From the IMG/VR virus record IMGVR_UViG_3300050821_009037, positions 1-34,025 of that record: 34,025 bases of DNA; one strand, 5' to 3'. Below are positions 27,490 to 34,025 of the stretch, piece by piece (positions within the stretch are counted from its first letter, which is position 1; each line of letters starts with the position of its first letter). The notes beneath the pieces are model-generated. The model was not told the origin of the DNA. It made no database searches and saw only the letters and a program-made list of their open reading frames with translations. The DNA comes from a virus. Made by a program: the position numbers and the translations under genes.

Positions 27490-27888
27490 ATGCCAGATCC
27501 GTCACAGACCTGCGGAAACTGCTTCTTCATGATGCCGCAGGTTCATCTCGGCAATGACGGCGTCAATACTAGCACGCCGTGCTGCCGCTTTGAGGTGCCG
27601 CAGACCACCAACACTATGCAGGGCATCCCAGCAAAATGGGCCGTGGTCGATCCAGTCAACGACTGGTGCGGCCACTGGTCTGGAACCGGCGTTGGCGTCT
27701 TCGGCAGCACCGGAGGGACCGGGACTGCGGGACCAAATTTCACCACGGGCACAGCGGCGCCCTCAGGCGGCAATAACGGAGACTGGTATTTGCAGACGGG
27801 AATTTCATTTGCCGGACAACCCAATGCGGCCTTCTGGCAGCGCCAGAGCGGATCATGGGTTAACGTCATCCAACTGATCGTGCCCTGA
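27490..27888 (+). CDS. Cys-rich protein with HiPIP-like pattern (132 aa)
   Basis: C8-G-N-C11-F-F-M, C31-C-R-F34, and W-C60-G-H-W recall the four-Cys iron-sulphur pattern of high-potential iron-sulphur proteins (C-x2-C ... C-x2-F ... W-C-x2-W), with longer spacers than usual. The C-terminal half is Gly/Thr-rich with a beta pattern (W-Y-L-Q-T-G...W-Q-R-Q-S-G-S-W-V), as in tail-associated domains. Lacks a signal peptide. May bind a cluster or zinc, or form disulphides in the virion. GAGGTGAG upstream of the ATG. Confidence 0.55.
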   Translation: MPDPSQTCGNCFFMMPQVHLGNDGVNTSTPCCRFEVPQTTNTMQGIPAKWAVVDPVNDWCGHWSGTGVGVFGSTGGTGTAGPNFTTGTAAPSGGNNGDWYLQTGISFAGQPNAAFWQRQSGSWVNVIQLIVP

Positions 27889-30044
27889 TGCCACCGCCCG
27901 GACAAGCCCAGCGAGCAGCTCAGAAGTTCATCGTCTTCGAACACTTCGAAAAGATGAACACGCAGAGCGTCCGACAGGCGCTCTCCGAGAAGGAAATGGC
28001 GTGGCTGGAAAACCTGCAGCCGATTGCGCCGAACAATTTCGTCGCGGTGCCGTCGCCGCTCTCGCCCGCGCTGGTCAACATCTCCGAAACGATTAAGTCT
28101 CAGTTTTTTGCCAACCTGGGAACGACTGACTACATCATTTCCTTCACGACCGTGGGCGGCGGCTGGTCCACCAACATCGCGACCGGAGTGACTTCAGAGT
28201 TTGCGCCGCCCGGCACTTTCACGGCGCCGGACCTGACCGTGTGGCAATCTCAGTACGTCCTGATCAACGATCTCACCTCCGGGTACACCTCTTGGAATGG
28301 AACGCTGTTCGTGCGCAGCGGTGGTGTCTCCCCGGTCATTACCCTGACCAACGGCGGATCAGGCTACACGTCAGTGCCCACCGTAACGATCAGCGGCGGA
28401 TCAGGCTCCGGCGCAACGGCAGTGGCCACGATCGGAACGCCGCAGGTCAACGCGGTCAACCTGATCGCAGGCGGCACGGGCTTCACTGTGCCGCCTGGCG
28501 TAGTGTTCAGTGGTGGTGGCGGCACCGGAGCCGCGGCCTTTACCACCATCGATCCGCGCGCCTTGACCTCGATCACGGTGACGAATAACGGAGAGTATTT
28601 CGCCTTTGCTCCTCCCACCAATGTGATTTTTTCGGGCGGCGGCGGCTCAGGAGCCTCGGCCCAACTTCATCTCGATGTGAACGGAGTTGGTCATTTCGTC
28701 GTATCGAGCATATCGATCGTAACGGCAGGGTCGGGATATTCATCCGCGCCAACCGTAACAGTCAATGGCGGCAGTGCGATCACTGTTGCGACAGCAACTT
28801 GCACGGTTGGAAACGGTCGCATCCTTTCTATCACGCTCACCAGCGGTGGATCAGGCTACACCTCCGCCCCCACGGTTACCCTTACGGGTGGTGGTGGGGG
28901 CACCGGCGCTGCAGCAGCAGCGACGATCGGCGGGACATCCGTCACTAGTATCACGCTGACCGGATCAGGGGCCGGCTACCTCGCCAGCGATGTCCTGACC
29001 GTGGCGTTTTCTGGTGGCGGCGGCACGGGTGCGGCGGCGAGCGCGCACGTCTGGCCATTCGTGACGGCAGGGACGACGCTCGCGGTGTTCGCGGGGCGCG
29101 TCTGGCTCGGCGGCAACAGACTGCTGCAATGGACGGGAACGCAGGGCTTTGACGATTTCAACGTCGCCAACGCATCCGGCGCGCTTACGATCGGAGATGT
29201 CGACCTGACCCACGCCATCACCGCGCTGCGCAACTACAACAATTATCTGTTCATCATGGGTGACCAGTCGGTCAAGCAGATCGGCAACATCTCCGTGTCT
29301 GGAAGCGCCACGCTGTTCACGATCGTTACGCTGTCGTCGGACCAGGGCACGATCTATCCGCTGTCATGCGGCTCCTACAATCGCGTGTTCATGTTCTGCA
29401 ATTCCAACGGCATCTATGCGGTGCTTGGCTCCAGTGTGCAGAAGATCAGCGACGACCTCGACGGCATCTTCAAGCTGATAGATTTCTCGCAGCAGCCGCA
29501 AGCCGCAATCATCGACATCAACGGCATTCACAACATCTGCTGGCTGGTGCGGTACAGGGACCCACTGTCCTCGACGCGATCAATCCTCCTGGTGTTTACC
29601 GGCAAGAAATGGTTCGTCATCTCGCAAGGAAACAGCCTGACATCAGTTGTCACGACATCGAAACTCTCGGCCGGCAGGACGCTGACCTTTGCCTCCTCCG
29701 GGCCCGACATCACGCAAATCGTCGGCGATGCCACCGTTCCTATCGCGTTCAGGGTGCAGACCGCACTCACACATCACGGCAACGCGGTGCAGCGCAAGAA
29801 AATCCTGCACGCTGGTGAGTCGGTGATTTCTACTGGGACCGGCTCACTCACGGTGACCGTCGACACCAATGAAGGATCGAATGTTTATGTGCGCTCTCTC
29901 GCAAACGGCTTCCAGTTTGACGGTTTTGGTGCCGATGGCTCCGGGGAATATATCGGCGTGACCATCACCGGCACGCTTGCTGGATTCACCTTCACCAACA
30001 CCTCGCTAGAATACCAGGAGATTTCGCGCCCATTCGCGAAATAG
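27888..30044 (+). CDS. gp10-like tail-neck protein with large beta repeats
   Basis: 718 aa, TGATG overlap. The N-terminal F-E-H-F-E-K-M-N-T-Q-S-V-R-Q-A and the C-terminal half with W-T-G-T-Q-G-F-D-D-F and repeated beta strands resemble the P22 gp10-type DNA stabilisation protein (beta-propeller tail hub). Residues about 145-390 contain at least five G-S-G-Y-x-x-x-P-T-V-T-x repeats each followed by G-G-G-x-G-A, far longer than in P22. This enlarged region could act in tail function or surface binding. Identity is from overall pattern and place. Confidence 0.6.
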   Translation: MPPPGQAQRAAQKFIVFEHFEKMNTQSVRQALSEKEMAWLENLQPIAPNNFVAVPSPLSPALVNISETIKSQFFANLGTTDYIISFTTVGGGWSTNIATGVTSEFAPPGTFTAPDLTVWQSQYVLINDLTSGYTSWNGTLFVRSGGVSPVITLTNGGSGYTSVPTVTISGGSGSGATAVATIGTPQVNAVNLIAGGTGFTVPPGVVFSGGGGTGAAAFTTIDPRALTSITVTNNGEYFAFAPPTNVIFSGGGGSGASAQLHLDVNGVGHFVVSSISIVTAGSGYSSAPTVTVNGGSAITVATATCTVGNGRILSITLTSGGSGYTSAPTVTLTGGGGGTGAAAAATIGGTSVTSITLTGSGAGYLASDVLTVAFSGGGGTGAAASAHVWPFVTAGTTLAVFAGRVWLGGNRLLQWTGTQGFDDFNVANASGALTIGDVDLTHAITALRNYNNYLFIMGDQSVKQIGNISVSGSATLFTIVTLSSDQGTIYPLSCGSYNRVFMFCNSNGIYAVLGSSVQKISDDLDGIFKLIDFSQQPQAAIIDINGIHNICWLVRYRDPLSSTRSILLVFTGKKWFVISQGNSLTSVVTTSKLSAGRTLTFASSGPDITQIVGDATVPIAFRVQTALTHHGNAVQRKKILHAGESVISTGTGSLTVTVDTNEGSNVYVRSLANGFQFDGFGADGSGEYIGVTITGTLAGFTFTNTSLEYQEISRPFAK

Positions 30045-30048
30045 CATC

Positions 30049-30399
30049 ATGCCGAATTTTCAACCCGATCAGGTAGCGTTTCAGGACATGCCCGGTTACG
30101 GCGCCTGGGACATCGGCCACTATCGCGAGCATCATCAGTTCATTCAGGTGTTCGCGGCGCAGTCGCCCGCCGTGCTCATTCCGGATTTCGACTTCCTGCA
30201 GTTTCTCACGGCCGGGCAAGCGCGTGCGTCGATCCTGCAGACGCACGCGCAGGCTCACGTGGCGCTGCGGGCCGCGCTGGGAATTACCGGGAACGATCTT
30301 TCCGTGGTAAACCTCGACGCGCAGGATGATTTTTATAACTGGCTCGGTATCCATGCCACCGAGCATGCGCAGATGCGGCAAGTCTTGGGAGTTCTCTGA
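30049..30399 (+). CDS. Hypothetical tail-region protein (116 aa)
   Basis: Not recognised. Helical, with several His (H-Y-R-E-H-H-Q-F, residues about 24-31) and aromatic residues. Between the gp10-like gene and the ejection genes, where P22 has gp26/gp14, but no clear match. Confidence 0.6.
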   Translation: MPNFQPDQVAFQDMPGYGAWDIGHYREHHQFIQVFAAQSPAVLIPDFDFLQFLTAGQARASILQTHAQAHVALRAALGITGNDLSVVNLDAQDDFYNWLGIHATEHAQMRQVLGVL

Positions 30400-30734
30400 T
30401 GTTCGGAAGCAACTTCTTTGGCCGGTTCGGCATTCCGGAAATGCCGTCGTTCCCCTATCAGGGCGTCGACCCGCAGGGCGGCATGCTGGCGCCAAACGCC
30501 CCCGTACAGTCCCCTATGAGTCAAAATGACGCGGGCTCCGGCGCGGCAACTCCGATCGCTGGGCAGCCATCACCGGCGGGACCGGCCGCCCTAGGGCCGT
30601 CCAGCCCGCTTTCGCCCGGTGTGCCGCCCGGCGCGGCAACTCCGGGGGCAATTCACACCTCCGACAATACGATAGAGCAGACCGCGCCGGCCGCCGGCAT
30701 CGCCTCGCAATTCGGGAGCCAACCCCATGGCTGA
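30399..30734 (+). CDS. Pro/Gly/Ala-rich tail-region protein (111 aa)
   Basis: Low-complexity, Pro/Gly/Ala/Ser-rich over most of its length, with F-F-G-R-F-G near the start. Likely disordered; in the slot before the ejection proteins. Not recognised. Overlaps the genes on both sides. Confidence 0.55.
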   Translation: MFGSNFFGRFGIPEMPSFPYQGVDPQGGMLAPNAPVQSPMSQNDAGSGAATPIAGQPSPAGPAALGPSSPLSPGVPPGAATPGAIHTSDNTIEQTAPAAGIASQFGSQPHG

Positions 30735-31437
30735 CGTTTCCCTCAGCGACCTCGGATCTTCCTCGAACCCGCTTCCGGGCCTCGATTCCTCCGATTACGA
30801 GGGCTTTGGCAGCGGCGGAAATATCAGCGGCTCCATCGGAGACCCCGGCAGTAGCAGCCTGTTCAGCGGCGCAGGGGCTTTGGGTATCGGCGCGCTCGGG
30901 CTCGGCAGTCTGCTGGCGCAGGGGCCGGGTCCGCTGCCGGCGCAGTTCGGCCAGATGCAGTCAGAGGTGCCGGGGATGTTATCCACAGGGCAGGGCCTGG
31001 TCAGCCAAGGGCAGGGGCTGGTCGGACAGGGGCAACAGGCCCTCGGAATGGCTCAGCGCGGCGAACTCACGCCCGAGCAGCAGGCGCAACTGAAGGTCTA
31101 TAGCGGCGGCCTGACCAACCAAGCTCGCCAGATGTATTACAACATGGGCACCAATCCGGACGCCAACACCTCATTCCTGAGCACGACCGCCGACATTGAC
31201 ACGAAGGTCAATGCGATGGCGCAGAGCCAGATCCAGAGCACGATACAGCTTGGGCTTGGCGAGATCAGCGGCGGCAACTCCCTGATCGGGGAAGGCCTTG
31301 GCTTCGACAACGCCGCCAACCAGATTTTGCTTCAGGCGGGGCAGGCGCAGTTGCAGCAGGACAAGAACTATAGCGACTCTCTCACCAGCGTGTTCAGCGG
31401 GATCGCTAAAATTGCAGGAGCCGCGTTCTCGCTATGA
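30727..31437 (+). CDS. Ejection (internal virion) protein, gp7-like
   Basis: 236 aa. Gly/Ser-rich N-terminus, a hydrophobic Gly/Ala/Leu stretch (A-G-A-L-G-I-G-A-L-G-L-G-S-L-L-A, about 50-65) and Gln/Ala-rich helices (G-Q-G-L-V-S-Q-G-Q-G-L-V-G-Q-G-Q-Q), typical of podovirus DNA-ejection proteins. First of three in a row, as P22 gp7-gp20-gp16. A perfect DnaA box TTATCCACA lies at 30979-30987, probably by chance. Confidence 0.6.
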   Translation: MADVSLSDLGSSSNPLPGLDSSDYEGFGSGGNISGSIGDPGSSSLFSGAGALGIGALGLGSLLAQGPGPLPAQFGQMQSEVPGMLSTGQGLVSQGQGLVGQGQQALGMAQRGELTPEQQAQLKVYSGGLTNQARQMYYNMGTNPDANTSFLSTTADIDTKVNAMAQSQIQSTIQLGLGEISGGNSLIGEGLGFDNAANQILLQAGQAQLQQDKNYSDSLTSVFSGIAKIAGAAFSL

Positions 31438-32978
31438 GCGAAACAGATGTCATCAATCCGACCGAGCCGTTCCGAATGCCGGATCAGGCCGCCGTCGACG
31501 ACTGGCGCCGCGGCACGCCGCCGCAGCCGGGCGGTTCTCCTGCGCTAGCCCCGCAATCGCCGCTGTCTGCCTTGGGCCCGCCGCCGGCGCCGACCGCGGG
31601 CGCGCCTCCTCAAGGTCATCTCAGCATGCCGCAAATGCCGCAAATGCCGCAGGAGCGGAAGCCGCCGCAGCCGCCCGACGCCAAGGACTACCAGAAGGAC
31701 GCCATGGCCTGGGCCTCGGCCTTCGCGGTGCTAGGCGCGGTCGCCGGCCGCTTCACGCGCATTCCCGGCGGCGCCGCCCTGGCCGCGTTTGGCGGTGCGC
31801 TCAAGGGCTGGCAGGACGGCAACCTGCAGGCCTACGAGCATGCCTCCCAGAAATGGGAGCAGGAAAACAAGGTCGCGCTCGAGAACAACCGGCAGGTGAT
31901 GGAGCAATACAAGCTTGCGCTCGAAAACCGCAGGATGAACATTGACGAGCAGATGCAGCAGATCCAGCAGGATGCGGCAAATTTTCACGACAAGATCATG
32001 TACGATGCGGCACAAGCTAAGAACTATACGCTGGTCGCGCATATCTACGAGAAGAATGCCGAGTACACACATAAGGCGCAGGAGGCCACCGCCAAGCTGC
32101 AGGAAAAGCGCGACGAGCAGAAGCAGAAGAACGAGCAGAGCGCGACCTATTGGCTGTCGCCCGAGGGTCAGGCGCGGCTGCCGACGCTGTCCCCCGCGCA
32201 GCAGGCCGGCGTCAAGCAGATGATCGACCTCTACGGCCAGAAGCTGCTCAAGGGCGGCATGCTGGGGCAGTTGGTCGGCAAGGAGAACCAAGAGCGGCAG
32301 GCCCGCGGCGAGGCGCCGATGACGGCGCAGGAGGAGATCGAATTCACCCAGAAGGCGCGGCCGCCGCGGTCCGCTGCCGGCATGTCCGTGGAAGCATTCA
32401 AGAACGACTTCAGGCAGAAAAATGGTCGAGATCCCTCAGGGACCGAGATCCAGGACTTTAACGCCCGGCAGGCCGAGGTGTCGTCGGCGGCGCGCACCAA
32501 GGGCGGCCGCGAGGCCAATCTGGACATCATCCTGCGCGTGACGGACTCGGCGATCCCGGCCGCGCTCGACGCGTCCGAGAAGGTGCCGCGCGGCAAGTGG
32601 GTGCCGATCAACCAGATAGTTCAGAAGGGACAGGTCAACGCCAGCGACACCAACACGATGCAGTTCGGCATGGCCAACCTGCAGCTTGCGGAAGGCTGGG
32701 CCCGTGCCATGAACCCAACCGGCGTGATGCGCGAATCAGACCGCGACAAGGCGCTGTCGTTCCTGTCCACCGCCACCAGCAAGGAGACCTACAAGAATCT
32801 GGTCGAGCAACTCCGGACGCAAATCCAGCGCGAGCGCGCGGCGATCGAATCCGGCAAGACCTCGACGATCTCGGCGCCCGGCGAGACCCCATCCGTCTCC
32901 GAAAGCACCGGAGCGGGCTGGACTGACATGGGCAAAGCCCCGGACGGCAGCACCATCCGAATCCGCGAGAAGCCTTGA
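31434..32978 (+). CDS. Ejection (internal virion) protein, gp20-like
   Basis: 514 aa, ATGA overlap. Disordered Pro/Gln-rich first 80 residues, a Gly/Ala-rich hydrophobic segment (A-S-A-F-A-V-L-G-A-V-A-G-R-F), then a long charged coiled-coil (about 145-260) and a mixed C-terminus. Composition and place fit the second ejection protein of P22-like phages, which form the DNA conduit across the envelope. Sequence identity with P22 would be low. Confidence 0.6.
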   Translation: MSETDVINPTEPFRMPDQAAVDDWRRGTPPQPGGSPALAPQSPLSALGPPPAPTAGAPPQGHLSMPQMPQMPQERKPPQPPDAKDYQKDAMAWASAFAVLGAVAGRFTRIPGGAALAAFGGALKGWQDGNLQAYEHASQKWEQENKVALENNRQVMEQYKLALENRRMNIDEQMQQIQQDAANFHDKIMYDAAQAKNYTLVAHIYEKNAEYTHKAQEATAKLQEKRDEQKQKNEQSATYWLSPEGQARLPTLSPAQQAGVKQMIDLYGQKLLKGGMLGQLVGKENQERQARGEAPMTAQEEIEFTQKARPPRSAAGMSVEAFKNDFRQKNGRDPSGTEIQDFNARQAEVSSAARTKGGREANLDIILRVTDSAIPAALDASEKVPRGKWVPINQIVQKGQVNASDTNTMQFGMANLQLAEGWARAMNPTGVMRESDRDKALSFLSTATSKETYKNLVEQLRTQIQRERAAIESGKTSTISAPGETPSVSESTGAGWTDMGKAPDGSTIRIREKP

Positions 32979-34025
32979 TGGGCACATTTGAGATTGAAAA
33001 GGGAGGCAAGACATACGAGGTGGATGCGCCGGACCAGGCTGCCGCGCTGAATGCCCTGTCTCAGCTCGAGGCGGGCGCGGTCGCGAAGCCCCAGCAGGGC
33101 GAAGGCATGTTGGCCCGGATCGGACACGGCCTTATGGACCCGATCCTGGGCGCGGCGCAGCTAGGCTCGCGCATGTCTGAGCCCGGCGAAGAGATGGGCG
33201 CGGCGCTGCTCGGCAAGACTGACGAGCTCGAGGCCCAGCGCAAGGGCCGGCAGGAGACGATCGACAAGACGATCAAGGAGCGCGAGGCCGAGATCCAGTC
33301 CAAGCGGCCGCTCGACCAGCGCGGCTCGACCGACTGGCTCCGGGTCGGCGGATCCATCCCCACGACCATGGCGCTCAGTCCTCCCGTTCCCGGCGGAATC
33401 GCGGGCGCGGTGGTAGGCGGCGCCGTCGGCGGCCTGGTCCAGCCGACCACGGACACCGAGAATTTCGCCTCTGACAAGGCGGAGGGCGCCGTTCTGGGCG
33501 GGGTGGGCGGCGGCGTGATTGGAGCCGGCGCCAAGGCGGCGGGGGCTGGTATTCGGGCGTTCGGGGCCTATCTCGCGCGCGAATACCCTGAAAACGTTAT
33601 GACCGCCGCCGTCAACAAGGTCCTGAAACGGGTGGGGCAGGACGAGAAGGCCGGCGGCCCCACCGCGCAGCAGGCTATCGACCTCATCAACGAGGCCAAT
33701 GCGGCGGGCAAGCCGATGGCGCTTGCCGATGTGGGCGGGGAGAACGTGCGCGCGCTCGGCGGCAATGTGGCGCGGCAGCCCGGCGAAAGCCGCAACGTGG
33801 CAACGCAGTTCCTGAACCAGCGCGACGAGGGGGCGGGCGCCCGCCTCGGGCAGGACATCGCCAAATACGTGCACGGCGGCGATTCCATGCACCGCACCAC
33901 GGCGGCGCTGGTCGAGGCTAGGAGCGGGGCCGGACGTCCGGCGTGGGACGCCGTGCGCAACATGGAGGGTGTCTGGAGCCCGCGGCTGCAGGAGTTCATC
34001 GACGATCCTTCCTTGCGCTCCGGAA
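32978..34025 (+). CDS. Ejection protein, gp16-like (partial at right end)
   Basis: TGATG overlap at 32978. The frame stays open to the window end (at least 349 aa), so its C-terminus is missing. N-terminal F-E-I-E-K-G-G-K-T-Y-E-V-D-A-P-D is a recurrent start in internal virion proteins; then helices, a Gly/Ala-rich hydrophobic region (G-G-I-A-G-A-V-V-G-G-A-V-G-G, about 140-153) that could enter a membrane, a second one near 175-195, and helical repeats. Third of the ejection set; may carry a peptidoglycan-degrading domain beyond the window. Confidence 0.6.
   Translation, partial: MGTFEIEKGGKTYEVDAPDQAAALNALSQLEAGAVAKPQQGEGMLARIGHGLMDPILGAAQLGSRMSEPGEEMGAALLGKTDELEAQRKGRQETIDKTIKEREAEIQSKRPLDQRGSTDWLRVGGSIPTTMALSPPVPGGIAGAVVGGAVGGLVQPTTDTENFASDKAEGAVLGGVGGGVIGAGAKAAGAGIRAFGAYLAREYPENVMTAAVNKVLKRVGQDEKAGGPTAQQAIDLINEANAAGKPMALADVGGENVRALGGNVARQPGESRNVATQFLNQRDEGAGARLGQDIAKYVHGGDSMHRTTAALVEARSGAGRPAWDAVRNMEGVWSPRLQEFIDDPSLRSG

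Noticed and set aside
28320-29040. CRISPR-like or tandem DNA repeats in the gp10-like gene
   Set aside because: The repetition is in protein (Gly-Tyr/Pro/Gly motifs) with varied codons and irregular spacing; no constant repeat and spacer lengths.

Overview
The window is 34 kb of a temperate, podovirus-like (P22-type) phage, either a prophage or a phage contig. The high GC content, dense GTG/TTG/ATG coupling and protein styles suggest a Rhizobiales host such as a Bradyrhizobium or Rhodopseudomonas relative; the host is inference. No bacterial housekeeping gene is visible and neither phage end is in the window. The last gene runs off the right edge.

Layout. (1) About 4-10847, minus strand: one long early operon read leftward from P_L. 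It encodes small membrane proteins, a DnaA domain-IV-like protein, a YqaJ-type exonuclease, a RecT annealase and two copies of a two-gene module (a DpdA/TGT-like enzyme followed by a small helix-turn-helix protein). A run of Cys-rich microproteins, an excisionase-like gene, a tyrosine integrase and about eight further small genes beyond the integrase follow. Almost every junction is an ATGA/TGATG/GTGA stop-start overlap, which I used to fix starts and recover genes under 60 codons. (2) 10875-11294: the immunity switch. A lysogeny repressor and a divergent Cro-like gene are separated and flanked by four 17-bp GTTCGC-N5-GCGAAC operators, two of which fill the P_L and P_R spacers. (3) 11302-16021, plus strand: right early operon with an MT-A70 adenine methyltransferase, a RusA resolvase, a replication-type gene containing an iteron-and-palindrome cluster (candidate origin, lambda-O style), a LuxR-type HTH and an XRE regulator. 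(4) 15990-17400: a small minus-strand zinc-ribbon/HTH pair, a plus-strand HTH gene flanked by a repeated motif, and a degenerate tRNA-Thr(UGU). (5) 17475-34025: morphogenesis. Large terminase, then an INVERTED portal operon ending in a 14-residue basic micropeptide and a terminator, then from a near-leaderless promoter the scaffold-like protein, capsid, decoration-type proteins, gp4-like and gp10-like tail-neck proteins and three gp7/gp20/gp16-like ejection proteins.

How it works together (partly inference): the repressor holds P_L and P_R. On induction the left operon supplies excision, recombination and possible DNA modification, and the right operon replication. The virion genes are expressed from their own promoter at about 21921 and the portal from the opposite strand. 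The most notable points are the duplicated DpdA-like/HTH module, the inverted portal operon with its micropeptide, the HiPIP-like cysteine signature in a virion-cluster protein, the Gly-Tyr repeat domain shared by three virion proteins, and the candidate intragenic origin.
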